Shown: positions 30,070 through 38,570 of the stretch, in pieces | Layout of the letters: every line of letters begins with the position of its first letter | How positions within the stretch are numbered: position 1 is the stretch's first letter | Source: Roseovarius azorensis | GTDB taxonomy: Bacteria > Pseudomonadota > Alphaproteobacteria > Rhodobacterales > Rhodobacteraceae | Length of the DNA: 38,754 nucleotides | Direction of reading: 5' to 3' | NCBI RefSeq assembly: GCF_900109455.1 | Contig: NZ_FOAG01000019.1 | Location: 1 to 38,754, forward strand | Notes under the pieces: model-generated | Told to the model about the DNA's origin: nothing | The model's input: only the letters and a program-made list of their open reading frames with translations | Database searches by the model: none | Made by a program: the position numbers and the translations under genes

Positions 30070-31342
30070 GGTCACAATTCTGCCGGACGAAAGTCGCCGC
30101 TTCTGGCGCATTGCCGGCGCTGGCGCGGCATTTCAGGGCGGTGCAGCGGCGGTCGACTCCGCGACCGTTGTGGCCAGCCTGGTGTTTCACCTGACCGGCA
30201 GCGCCTTTGCGGTGGGCTTTGCCAGCGCGGTCCTTCGGCTCGGCTGGCTGTTGCCGCAGCTGATCGTCGGGTATCTCGCCGAACGGGCCGAGCGCCGCAT
30301 GCCCTTCTACGTCTTCGGCGCCTACGGGCGCGCTGCCTGCCTCGTCCTGATTGCGGTGCTGCTCTGGTGGGGTTCCGACTGGCCGCAATTCGACTGGCCG
30401 CCGGTGCCGCTGGCCGTCGGGTTTTTGGCCCTCTGGACGCTCTACGCCTTTGTCAGCGGCGTGGTTGCGGTGCCCTACAACGACATCGTCGGCCGCTCGA
30501 TTCCGTCAGAGACGCGTAGCCGGATGCTGGCCTGGCGATTTTTCGGCGGCGGGTTGATCGCGTTGGGTGTGGCGGGATTCGTGGGGTTGGTGATCGACGC
30601 GATGCCGCTGCTGTTGGCACATGCGGCGATCTTTGTCCTGGCGGCGGTGCTGATGGTCCTATCCTCGACCTTGTTCGTGGCGGCGGGCGAACCACCGATG
30701 CCGAAACGTCGGGCAGACCGGGCCGCAAGGCAAGGCATCGGCGCCTTTCTGACCGGCGGTCGGCGTGTGCTGAGCGGTGACGCGCGCTTTCGTCTCTTCC
30801 TCTATGCGCAATGGCTTGGCGGCGCGACGCTGATGGCACTGCCCTTCTATGTCGTCGCCGCCGCGGGCAACGGGGTCGGCGCGGCGGAAGTCGGCATCCT
30901 CTTAGGAGCCCAGACCGCCGGTGCGCTCGCGTCCAATCCGCTCTGGGGCTGGCTCGGCGACGGCGCCGGAAAGCTGACGATGCTGCGCGCGGTCGCAGTT
31001 TTCCGCATGGTTCCGCCGCTTGTTGCGTTGTGGCTGATCTGGATGGGGGCCGGGCTCATCGGTTTTGTCCTGCTCTTCTTGCTGATCGGCGCCATGATGA
31101 ACGGGGTGACAATCGGCTATCTCGGATACTTGATGGAGATATCGCCCGATGACCGCCGGCCAGCCTATTCCGCCTATTTCAACGCGCTCGCCTCGCCCGC
31201 CGCCCTCCTGCCGCTCCTCGGCGCCGGGTTCGTATCGCTGATCTCGATCCATGCCGTGTTCGTGGCGGCCATCCTTGCGGCGCTGTGGCAGATTTATCTG
31301 CTGGCCCGGATCGCGCGCCTGCCTGCCGCCGTTGCCCCGTAA
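30056..31342 (+). CDS. MFS transporter
   Basis: A 428-residue major facilitator superfamily protein with about 12 transmembrane segments in two halves split by a charged loop near residue 220 ([12 protein letters not shown]). The N-terminal half has [40 protein letters not shown] and the [14 protein letters not shown] loop; the second half has [20 protein letters not shown]. The substrate cannot be read from the sequence. It overlaps the flippase-like gene and is last in the MerR-controlled operon, followed directly by a P-type ATPase remnant. Confidence 0.85.
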   Translation: MSGPEVTILPDESRRFWRIAGAGAAFQGGAAAVDSATVVASLVFHLTGSAFAVGFASAVLRLGWLLPQLIVGYLAERAERRMPFYVFGAYGRAACLVLIAVLLWWGSDWPQFDWPPVPLAVGFLALWTLYAFVSGVVAVPYNDIVGRSIPSETRSRMLAWRFFGGGLIALGVAGFVGLVIDAMPLLLAHAAIFVLAAVLMVLSSTLFVAAGEPPMPKRRADRAARQGIGAFLTGGRRVLSGDARFRLFLYAQWLGGATLMALPFYVVAAAGNGVGAAEVGILLGAQTAGALASNPLWGWLGDGAGKLTMLRAVAVFRMVPPLVALWLIWMGAGLIGFVLLFLLIGAMMNGVTIGYLGYLMEISPDDRRPAYSAYFNALASPAALLPLLGAGFVSLISIHAVFVAAILAALWQIYLLARIARLPAAVAP

Positions 31343-31395
31343 TCCGTCTGCGCCGGATCCCGAAGCGCCTCTGGCCGCCGATTGTCCTGTGGGCC

Positions 31396-31707
31396 GGCGT
31401 TCTGGCTGAAGACAAGAAGGCGCTGGTAGACGAGTTGCACCCCGAAGGAAAACAGGTGGCGATGGCGGGTGACGGCGTCAACGACGCACCGGCGCTCGCC
31501 GCCGCGGATGTCGGCCTCGCCATGGGTACGGGTGCGGACGTGGCGGTGGAAAGCGCGGGCATCACACTGTTGCGCGGCGATCTGAACGGGATCTTCTACC
31601 CCGTATTCGGCCTGCTTCTGTCCCCGATGATCGCTGCCGCTGCCATGAGCCTTCCGTCGGTGTCTGTCATCGCCAATGCGCTCAGACTAAGGCGGTTGAA
31701 ACTTTAG
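31396..31707 (+). pseudogene. remnant of a copper P1B ATPase (CopA-like), internally deleted
   Basis: Coding similarity starts abruptly at [15 protein letters not shown] and continues through [20 protein letters not shown] (hinge motif) and [20 protein letters not shown]. It then jumps in frame at about 31593/31594 to [35 protein letters not shown], the last transmembrane helix of CopA-type pumps. Roughly 40 residues including the penultimate membrane helix are missing at the junction. Everything upstream (copper-binding domains, CPC helix, DKTGT) is absent. The remaining frame is open, but the product cannot be a working pump. Confidence 0.85.
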
Positions 31708-31800
31708 GCGATCTGCTCTTGAAGCGTGGAGACGAGCGATACTTCTGCCTCAGCAAAACGTGTATTGCTGATCCGTGAAAATTCCGAGATAGCATGTCTT

Positions 31801-32130
31801 ATGGTACTAAGATCGCGCCTTTTTCTGGTTGTTCTGTTGGTTGGCGCTGTTCTTGCGCAAATCAGTCTTGCGTCCATTTCAAGCGTGGATTCAGCGCTCG
31901 CAATGACAATGCAGAGCGATTGCTGCCCAGACAACTGTCCGGAAATGCCGGAGTGTGATGCCGCCTGCGTTTCCACGATGCAATGTCGTGTGGCCCCGAT
32001 TGTGCCGGGGCTGGAGCGAGGGACCCTGGCGTGCCTTGCGAACTCCGGACCTGCTGCGTTCTTTCAGGCTGAGGCGACAGCAAACCGACAACACGCGGAC
32101 GGTGCGCTTCAAAGACCGCCCAAGGCTTGA
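31801..32130 (+). CDS. small Cys-rich exported protein
   Basis: A 109-residue protein with a signal peptide (MVLRSRLFLVVLLVGAVLAQ) and a compact Cys cluster, SDCCPDNCPEMPECDAACVS then MQC: seven cysteines within 28 residues, plus several Met. Small proteins of this type occur ahead of cusBA-like genes; a metal-binding or sensing role in the periplasm is inferred. The ATG at 31801 is chosen as the start of the signal peptide; the ribosome-binding site is weak. It lies 110 bases upstream of the YtkA-like gene and may begin the operon. Confidence 0.6.
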   Translation: MVLRSRLFLVVLLVGAVLAQISLASISSVDSALAMTMQSDCCPDNCPEMPECDAACVSTMQCRVAPIVPGLERGTLACLANSGPAAFFQAEATANRQHADGALQRPPKA

Positions 32131-32240
32131 CGGATCAGGTGCCTACCGCACCAAAAAGCCGCGCGCCGATGTAACGTTTAGACCAGTTCAAGGTCGATAT
32201 GATTGCCGGCGTTCCCGTTGCCCGTCAAAACAGGCGTATC

Positions 32241-32639
32241 ATGCCCCCTTATATCCCCAGCGTCGTTGCTGCCCTCGTGGTCGCGACCCAGCTTTCCGTG
32301 CCGATGGCACAGGCGGCTGCATCTGATTACAACCTCGTTCTCGTCGAAACGACTTATCCCTTCGGAGACGGCGCGGTTCTAGAACTTCGTCTGATTGATA
32401 CCCGCACCAATGCGCCCGTCGAAGGCGCCGTCATCTTTGCCACAAGGCTGGATATGGAGCCGGACGGCATGGAGACGATGACTTCGACGGTCTTGGCGTT
32501 GCCCGGCGACGAGCCGGGTCTCTATCGCTTTTCCGCCGATCTGACGATGGACGGAAACTGGCGCTTTTCAGTCGCGGCTAAGGTGCAGGGCGAGGTGGAA
32601 ACCGTGCAGGCACAGATCGTGATCGAGGTACAGCCATGA
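32241..32639 (+). CDS. YtkA/FixH-like periplasmic protein
   Basis: A 132-residue exported protein (signal peptide VVAALVVATQLSVPMAQAAA) with a single Ig-like beta-sandwich of the YtkA/FixH type. Visible blocks are YPFGDGAVLELRLIDTRTNA, PVEGAVIFATRLDMEPDGME, EPGLYRFSADLTMDGNWRFS and a final VQAQIVIEV. Related domains occur next to copper efflux adaptors. An upstream ATG at 32199, with AAGG before it, is also possible and would lengthen the N-terminus by 14 residues. Its stop overlaps the adaptor start as ATGA, so the two are translationally coupled. Confidence 0.82.
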   Translation: MPPYIPSVVAALVVATQLSVPMAQAAASDYNLVLVETTYPFGDGAVLELRLIDTRTNAPVEGAVIFATRLDMEPDGMETMTSTVLALPGDEPGLYRFSADLTMDGNWRFSVAAKVQGEVETVQAQIVIEVQP

Positions 32640-34072
32640 GCGTCTTTGGCAAACTGGTGCTGATCGGCGTGGTTGGCGGCGCGGCTGGATGGGCGGGCCT
32701 CGCGGCAGGCGGCAAGGGCTGGACGCCTGCTATGCTGACAGATGTGGCGCAGGCGCAATTCACCGCGCTGATGGGACGGCAAGCTGAAGCAATGCCAGCC
32801 GCAACCCGAACGCCGACAGGCCCGGTCATCTACTACCGACACCCTGACGGTCTCGCCGAATGGTCCGCTACGCCGATCGAGACCGCCGATGGCAATGCTT
32901 TTGTTCCGGTTCTGGCGAGCGAAGACGTATCGTTTGATCCGGAGGCGGTCACCCCCCTAGAACCAGAGAGTGGCGAACGAACCCTTCTCTACTACCGGCA
33001 CCCGATGGGCCTGCCTGATACGTCGCCGGTGCCAAAGCTGGATTCCATGGGAATGGACTACCTGCCCGTCTATGCCGACGAGGCAAGCGATGCCGGATCA
33101 GTGACCGTATCGCCCGGCAAGCTGCAACGCACCGGCGTGCGTACGTCAATTGCCGTGTTCGAACCCATGGCAACGGCGGTGCGTGCGCCTGGGATCGTCG
33201 CGCTGGACGACCGTCGGGTCAGCGTCATTTCGCTGCGTGCGGATGCGTTCATCGAAGAAGTCGAGGATGTAACGACCGGATCAATCGTTGAAGCGGGCGA
33301 ACCGCTGGCGATGCTCTATTCTCCGGATATCGTCTCGGCGGCCGCGCAGTATGTCTCGGACCTGCGAAGTGGTGAAGGGCGCGTCGAAGGCAGCCGCCAA
33401 AGGCTGGCAAACCTGGGTGTTCCGGTGTCCGTGATCGACAAGATCGCGGCGGACAGGCGTACACCGGTGCAAATCACCCTGATGGCACCGCGGTCGGGCG
33501 TGGTTCTGGAACGGATGGCCGTCGAAGGCATGATGTCCGAGGCCGGAGAAACGCTGTTTCGTATTGCTGATACTTCGGTTGTCTGGGTCATGGCGGACGT
33601 ACCAGAATCCGCTTTGACGGGCCTTGCGGGCGGAAATGCTGCCACGATCACCTTTCCCGGCCTGCCAGGCGAAACCTTCAGCGGTATGATCGACAAAATC
33701 TACCCTGAGGTCGATATGCAGACCCGGACGGCGCGCGTCCGCATCGATCTGCCCAACCCTGAGGGACGGTTGTTGGTGAACATGTTTGCCGATGTGGCGC
33801 TGGCGGGTGGCGACGGAGCCCCGGTGGTGCAAGTGCCGGAAACGGCGGTGATCGACACCGGCGATCGCCAGGTGGTGATCCGGGATATGGGAGAGGGAAA
33901 ATTCGCGCCCCAGGACGTGGTCCTGGGGCGGCAGGCAGCCGGGATGGTGGAGATCCTTGAAGGCATTGCCGAGGGCGACCGCATTGTCACCACCTCGACC
34001 TTTCTCATCGATGCGGAGAGCAACCTGAACGCAGCCCTCGCGGCGTTGACTGCCCCGGAGGCAGGCGAATGA
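32636..34072 (+). CDS. cusB: CusB-like RND efflux periplasmic adaptor
   Basis: A 478-residue membrane-fusion protein linking the RND pump to the outer-membrane duct. After an N-terminal membrane anchor come two related segments, YYRHPDGLAEWSATPIETAD (~66) and YYRHPMGLPDTSPVPKLDSM with GMDYLPVY (~118-147). The second is a good heavy-metal-binding domain of the kind found in CusB relatives; the first is a degenerate copy. The barrel-sandwich and helical hairpin follow (DAFIEEVEDVTTGSIVEAGE, then LAMLYSPDIVSAAAQYVSDL) and the beta-barrel (YPEVDMQTRTARVRIDLPNP). It overlaps cusA as ATGA. Confidence 0.93.
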   Translation: MSVFGKLVLIGVVGGAAGWAGLAAGGKGWTPAMLTDVAQAQFTALMGRQAEAMPAATRTPTGPVIYYRHPDGLAEWSATPIETADGNAFVPVLASEDVSFDPEAVTPLEPESGERTLLYYRHPMGLPDTSPVPKLDSMGMDYLPVYADEASDAGSVTVSPGKLQRTGVRTSIAVFEPMATAVRAPGIVALDDRRVSVISLRADAFIEEVEDVTTGSIVEAGEPLAMLYSPDIVSAAAQYVSDLRSGEGRVEGSRQRLANLGVPVSVIDKIAADRRTPVQITLMAPRSGVVLERMAVEGMMSEAGETLFRIADTSVVWVMADVPESALTGLAGGNAATITFPGLPGETFSGMIDKIYPEVDMQTRTARVRIDLPNPEGRLLVNMFADVALAGGDGAPVVQVPETAVIDTGDRQVVIRDMGEGKFAPQDVVLGRQAAGMVEILEGIAEGDRIVTTSTFLIDAESNLNAALAALTAPEAGE

Positions 34073-37000
34073 TCGCGGGTATCATCGCGTGGTCTGCGCG
34101 CAATTTAGTTCTGGTGTTCTTTGCCACGGCGCTGATCGTTGCAGCCGGGACCTGGTCGCTGCGCACGTTACCCATCGACGCCATTCCCGATCTGTCGGAC
34201 GTTCAGGTTATCGTGCTGACCGATTATCCGGGCCAAGCCCCGCAAGTCGTCGAAGATCAGGTCACCTATCCGCTGACTTCGGCGATGCTGACAGTGCCGC
34301 GCTCCCGCGTCGTGCGCGGGTTTTCGTTTTTTGGCATTTCCTTTGTCTACATTATCTTCGAGGAGGGTGTGGACCCCTATTGGGCACGGTCCCGCGTTCT
34401 GGAATACCTCAACGCCGCCGCCGCTCGGCTGCCCGACGGCGTGACGCCCACGCTTGGGCCTGATGCGACCGGGGTTGGCTGGGTTTACCAATACGCGATC
34501 ACCGGGGAAAATCTGTCGCTGGCTGAATTGCGGTCATTACAGGATTGGGTTGTCCGGTTCGGTGCGAGCCGCGCCGAGGGCGTATCCGAAGTAGCCAGTG
34601 TCGGCGGTTTCGTGAAGCAGTATTCGGTCACGGTGGATCCGGTGCGGATGCGAGCCCAGGGGATCACTCTGTCCGATATTGGCAAGGCGATCTCCGAAAG
34701 CAACATGGACACCGGCGGGCGCACGGTCGAACTGTCCGAGTTCGAATTCATGGTGCGTGGGCGGGGCTATCTGTCGGGAACCGAAGATATCGGCAACATC
34801 ACCCTGCGCAGTATCGGTGGCGTCCCGATCAGCCTGCGCGACGTGGCGCGGGTCGAAGTCGTCCCCAATGAACGCCGCGGCATCGCCGAGTTGAACGGTG
34901 AGGGCGAGGTGGCCAGCGGCATCGTGCTGCAACGGGTGGGCGCCAATGCGCTGGATGTGATCGAAAACGCCAAATCAGAACTGGGCGTGGTGGCTCAAAG
35001 CCTGCCTGACGGGGTCGACATCGTACCGGTCTATGACAGGTCCAACCTGATCCTGTCGGCGATCAAGACGCTGAAAACCACGCTTCTCGAAGAAAGTCTC
35101 GTCGTGGCCGGAGTCACGATCATTTTTCTGCTGCACGTCCGCTCTGCCCTTGTGGCTATCATCATGCTGCCGGTGGGTCTGCTGATGGCGTTCACCGCAA
35201 TGAAATTTCTCGGGATCGGTGCGAACATCATGAGCCTTGGCGGCATTGCGATTGCCATCGGCGCGATGATCGACGCAGCCATCGTGATGATCGAGAACGC
35301 GCACAAGCATCTGGAACGGGCACCCCCCGACAAGCCCCGCCTCGAGGTGCTGATCGAAGCGGCCAGCGAGGTCGGTCCGGCGCTGTTCTTCAGCCTGCTG
35401 ATCATTACCGTGTCGTTCTTGCCGATCTTTACACTGGAAGGACAGGAGGGGCGCATGTTCAGCCCGCTGGCCTATACCAAGACATTTTCGATGGCGGCGG
35501 CTGCTTTCCTGTCGGTGACGCTGGTGCCTGCGCTGATGGTGGTGTTCGTGCGCGGCCGGATCATCCCTGAACACAGGAATCCGGTGAATCGCGCGCTGAT
35601 CGCCGTCTACCGCCCGATCATCCGCGCGGTGCTGAAGGCCAAAAGCCTCACCATCATCGTGGCGCTGTTCGCCTTGATCGTTACGATCTGGCCCGCGCGG
35701 CAGCTGGGGTCGGAGTTCATGCCTGTCCTGAACGAGGGCACCTTGATGTATATGCCGACGACTTTGCCCGGCTTGTCTGTGACGAAGGCGGCAGAGTTGA
35801 TGCAAACACAGGACCGCATCATCAAGACCTTCCCCGAGGTGCTGTCGGTGTTCGGCAAGGCGGGACGTGCATTGACTGCCACAGACCCCGCGCCAACTGA
35901 AATGTTCGAAACCATCATCCAGCTACGACCCGAGGCAGAGTGGCGCCCCGGTGTCACCACCGAAAGCCTGCGGCAGGAAATGGACGCCGCGCTGCAATTT
36001 CCCGGCGTATCGAACGCCTGGACCATGCCGATCCGCGCCCGGATCGACATGCTATCCACCGGTATCCGCACTCCGGTGGGCATCAAGGTTTATGGCACGA
36101 GTCTGACCGAGATGGAAAAGGTCGCCCGCGAGGTCGAAGCCGTGGTACGCACGGTGCCCGGAACGACCAGCGCCTATGCCGAACGGGTGATCGGCGGCTA
36201 TTACCTCGACATCACCCCGGACCGTACTGCGCTTGGCCGCTACGGCCTGTCGGTGCAGGATGTGCAAGAGGTGATCGGCATGGCCCTGGGAGCCAAGGCG
36301 ATCACGCAGACCGTCGAGGGCCGCGAGCGCTACGACGTCGCTGTGCGTTATCCGGCGACCCTGAGGTCAGATCCGGAGGCCATCGGGCGTGAGGTTCAGG
36401 TTGCACTGCCGGACGGAGGCACCATTCCGCTGGGAGATGTGGCCACCATCGAACGCACCCGTGGCGCCACTTCGATCCGGACCGAAAACGGACAGCTTGC
36501 CGTCTATATCTTCGTCGATATCATCGGACGCGATCTAGGCGGCTACGTGGCGGAAGCTCAAGCGGCAGTCGCGGCCTCCGTCACCCTGCCACCCGGCTAT
36601 TCCCTGGGCTGGAGCGGCCAGTTCGAATATCTTGAACGTGCGAAACAGCGGCTGGCCACCGTTGTGCCGCTGACACTGGCGCTGATCTTCCTGCTGCTTT
36701 ACCTAAACTTCCGCCGCCTGACGGAAACCTTGATCGTGATGCTGTCGCTGCCCTTCGCTTTGGTAGGTGGCATCTGGCTCATGTGGTTCATGGGCTTCAA
36801 TATGTCAGTTGCGGTGGCCGTCGGGTTTATCGCGCTGGCCGGGGTGGCGGCTGAAACCGGGGTGATCATGTTGATCTATCTCGATCAGGCGTTGAATGAA
36901 GCGCGTGACCGCGCGGACGGTCGGGACCTGACCCGCGACGAACTTTACGCCGCGATCATGGTGGGTGCAGTAGATCGAGTGCGCCCCAAGATGATGACGG

Positions 37001-37200
37001 TTGTAGCGATCATGGCGGGCCTGATGCCGATCCTTTGGGCGCACGGCACAGGCTCTGAAATCATGCAGCGCATCGCCGTCCCGATGATCGGCGGGATGGT
37101 GTCGTCCACCTTACTGACCTTGATCGTGATTCCGGCGGTCTACGGTATCATCAAGGGCTGGAGCCTGAAGAAAACTGTCGCCGCGGATCATTGGCCTTGA
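34069..37200 (+). CDS. cusA: CusA-like Cu(I)/Ag(I) RND efflux pump
   Basis: A 1043-residue heavy-metal RND transporter. The N-terminus (LRTLPIDAIPDLSDVQVIVL) and AMIDAAIVMIENAHKHLE (TM4 proton-relay acidic residue) are family hallmarks. The porter domain contains YMPTTLPGLS and ARIDMLSTGIRTPVGIKVYG, whose Met residues correspond to metal-binding methionines of CusA and argue for Cu/Ag over Zn/Co. HGTGSEIMQRIAVPMIGGMV is near the end. It forms a pump with the preceding adaptor; no outer-membrane gene follows, and the CusC-like gene at 14202 may serve. The TGA stop (37198-37200) coincides with the probable left tip of an IS3 element, so the last few residues may be altered. Confidence 0.95.
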   Translation: MIAGIIAWSARNLVLVFFATALIVAAGTWSLRTLPIDAIPDLSDVQVIVLTDYPGQAPQVVEDQVTYPLTSAMLTVPRSRVVRGFSFFGISFVYIIFEEGVDPYWARSRVLEYLNAAAARLPDGVTPTLGPDATGVGWVYQYAITGENLSLAELRSLQDWVVRFGASRAEGVSEVASVGGFVKQYSVTVDPVRMRAQGITLSDIGKAISESNMDTGGRTVELSEFEFMVRGRGYLSGTEDIGNITLRSIGGVPISLRDVARVEVVPNERRGIAELNGEGEVASGIVLQRVGANALDVIENAKSELGVVAQSLPDGVDIVPVYDRSNLILSAIKTLKTTLLEESLVVAGVTIIFLLHVRSALVAIIMLPVGLLMAFTAMKFLGIGANIMSLGGIAIAIGAMIDAAIVMIENAHKHLERAPPDKPRLEVLIEAASEVGPALFFSLLIITVSFLPIFTLEGQEGRMFSPLAYTKTFSMAAAAFLSVTLVPALMVVFVRGRIIPEHRNPVNRALIAVYRPIIRAVLKAKSLTIIVALFALIVTIWPARQLGSEFMPVLNEGTLMYMPTTLPGLSVTKAAELMQTQDRIIKTFPEVLSVFGKAGRALTATDPAPTEMFETIIQLRPEAEWRPGVTTESLRQEMDAALQFPGVSNAWTMPIRARIDMLSTGIRTPVGIKVYGTSLTEMEKVAREVEAVVRTVPGTTSAYAERVIGGYYLDITPDRTALGRYGLSVQDVQEVIGMALGAKAITQTVEGRERYDVAVRYPATLRSDPEAIGREVQVALPDGGTIPLGDVATIERTRGATSIRTENGQLAVYIFVDIIGRDLGGYVAEAQAAVAASVTLPPGYSLGWSGQFEYLERAKQRLATVVPLTLALIFLLLYLNFRRLTETLIVMLSLPFALVGGIWLMWFMGFNMSVAVAVGFIALAGVAAETGVIMLIYLDQALNEARDRADGRDLTRDELYAAIMVGAVDRVRPKMMTVVAIMAGLMPILWAHGTGSEIMQRIAVPMIGGMVSSTLLTLIVIPAVYGIIKGWSLKKTVAADHWP

Positions 37201-37260
37201 CCTGCCACGGGATTTTTCCTCCATTTGGAATTAGAGTCCGACCCAACGAAGGGACGGACA

Positions 37261-37527
37261 ATGAAGCGAACGAGATACAGCGAAGAACAGATCATCGGCA
37301 TTTTGACCGAGCATGAGGCCGGCGTGAAGTGCGCTGACCTGTGCCGCAAGCACGGGATGTCGGAAGGCACCTTTTATGCGTGGAAGGCGAAGTTTGGCGG
37401 GATGACGGTTTCCGATGCCAAAAGGCTCAAGGCGCTCGAAGACGAGAACGCAAAGCTGAAGAAGCTTCTAGCCGAGCAGATGCTGGATGCTGCGGCGATG
37501 AAGGAACTGCTCTCAAAAAAATGGTAG
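37261..37527 (+). CDS. IS3-family transposase OrfA
   Basis: An 88-residue helix-turn-helix protein (MKRTRYSEEQIIGILTEHEA, then CADLCRKHGMSEGTFYAWKA) followed by a leucine-zipper-like tail (LKALEDENAKLKKLLAEQML). It binds the element's ends, and its C-terminus lies on the frameshift signal that joins it to OrfB. The start at 37261 follows GGGACGGAC; a frame from 37225 would only add linker residues. It is the first half of the OrfAB transposase. Confidence 0.92.
   Translation: MKRTRYSEEQIIGILTEHEAGVKCADLCRKHGMSEGTFYAWKAKFGGMTVSDAKRLKALEDENAKLKKLLAEQMLDAAAMKELLSKKW
37515..37521 (+). other. A7 slippery site for -1 ribosomal frameshifting
   Basis: Seven A in a row at the end of orfA, in the orfA frame TCA AAA AAA TGG TAG. 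Slipping back by one base gives AAA ATG GTA and continues in the orfB frame. This is the usual IS3-family device for making the OrfAB transposase. Confidence 0.75.
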
Positions 37528-38104
37528 GGCCCGCCGTGAAGCGCGAAGCCGTTGCGCATCTGCAGGCCAGGTTGGGCCTGTCGGAGCGGCGGGCCTGTAA
37601 GATTGTCGACGCGGATCGCAAGATGATCCGTTACCGTTCCTGTCGTCCCGCGGACACTGAGTTGCGGGGCAAGCTGCGCGATCTGGCGAACGAGCGGCGC
37701 CGGTTCGGATACCGGCGCCTGTTCGTGCTGCTGCGCCGCGATGGCGAGCCGTCAGGGATCAACCGGATTTATCGTCTCTACCGCGAAGAAGGGCTGGCGG
37801 TGCGCAAACGGCGCGCCCGGCGCAAGGCGGTGGGAACTCGTGCCCGATCCTGGTCGAGGCGCGGCCAAACGCCCGGTGGTCGTTGGATTTCGTCCATGAC
37901 CAGCTCGCTTGTGGCCGACGGTTCCGCATTCTGAATGTGGTTGATGATGTCACGCGGGAATGCATCGCAGCCATCCCGGATACATCGATCTCCGGGCGGC
38001 GTGTTGCGCGGGAATTGGCGACGCTGATCGAACGGCGCGGAACGCCCGGCATGATCGTCAGCGATAACGGCACCGAACTGACCAGTAACGCGATCTTAAC
38101 GTAA
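37521..38104 (+). pseudogene. IS3-family transposase OrfB, frameshifted and truncated
   Basis: The first part reads MVGPAVKREAVAHLQARLGL, LSERRACKIV and RFGYRRLFVLLRRDGEPSGI, typical of OrfB. At the C run 37843-37845 the frame breaks: after GTRA the continuation PILVEARPNARWSLDFVHDQ needs one extra C. The second part carries the first two catalytic positions (LDFVHDQ, with Asp, and IVSDNGTELTS, with Asp). It is cut at SNAIL (38100) by the IS66-like end, so the catalytic Glu region is missing. The transposase cannot be functional. Confidence 0.88.
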
Positions 38105-38138
38105 CGCTCTGGCGGGGGCCGTCTGACTTCGGCTACGA

Positions 38139-38174
38139 TCCGACGTTATGTCCGACGTTATGTCCGACTTTATC
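38139..38174 (+). repeat. 12-base tandem repeat at the tnpA start
   Basis: TCCGACGTTATG occurs twice in tandem (38139-38150, 38151-38162) and a third, diverged copy follows (38163-38174). It duplicates the start codon, so translation could begin at 38148 or 38160. Confidence 0.6.
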
Positions 38175-38570
38175 AACCGCCCTCAAATCGAAGTTTTGTC
38201 TGCCGCCGATGGCGTTCGCCGTCGGCATTGGCCGGTTGAGGACAAGCTGCGCATTGTCGAGGAGAGTTTTGTCGGCCACGGGCAAGTGACGGCGACGGCG
38301 CGGCGGCATGGAGTTTGTCGGTCGCTGCTGACGGTCTGGCGCCGGCAGTATCGGAACGGTGAGTTGGGTGGTCCTCGCCCGGTCTCCTTTGCCCCGGTGG
38401 CCGTGATGCAGGATATCCCGACCACTCGGCCCGGTCCGATTGATGCTCCTGATCTCTCTCGGGGTTCTCAGGTGGAGATTGTCTTGGCCAATGGCCGTCG
38501 GCTTATCGTGCCCGTCGGGGTCCAACCCGAAGCGCTTGCGCGGATTCTATCAGTGGTGGACGGGCAATGA
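38148..38570 (+). CDS. tnpA: IS66-family accessory protein TnpA
   Basis: A 140-residue helix-turn-helix protein typical of IS66 Orf1: RRRHWPVEDKLRIVEESFVG and VTATARRHGVCRSLLTVWRR form the DNA-binding part, and VEIVLANGRRLIVPVGVQPE is the conserved C-terminal block. It is needed for transposition together with TnpB. Its stop overlaps the tnpB start (ATGA). A start at 38160 is equally possible because of the tandem repeat. Confidence 0.9.
   Translation: MSDVMSDFINRPQIEVLSAADGVRRRHWPVEDKLRIVEESFVGHGQVTATARRHGVCRSLLTVWRRQYRNGELGGPRPVSFAPVAVMQDIPTTRPGPIDAPDLSRGSQVEIVLANGRRLIVPVGVQPEALARILSVVDGQ

Larger units (their letters stand above)
37198..38100 (+). mobile_element. IS3-family element, interrupted on the right by IS66
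   Basis: The left tip is placed at TGACCTGCCACGGG (37198), which resembles the TGA-CC-type ends of IS3-family elements. Overlapping orfA and orfB frames follow with an A7 slippery run. Similarity to orfB stops at 38100, where an IS66-like end begins, so the right part is displaced or lost. The left tip is inferred from general knowledge of these ends; the matching right repeat is not in the window. Confidence 0.7.

Noticed and set aside
31696..31730. TTGAAACTTTAGGC, loosely similar to the MerR-type sites at 26.1 and 27.4 kb
   Set aside because: It matches only the first few positions and begins inside the copA remnant's last codons; no correctly spaced -10 box follows.
34975..35805. Long frame antisense to cusA
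   Set aside because: It is Arg/His/Gln-biased, has no start signal and lies wholly inside an intact RND gene.
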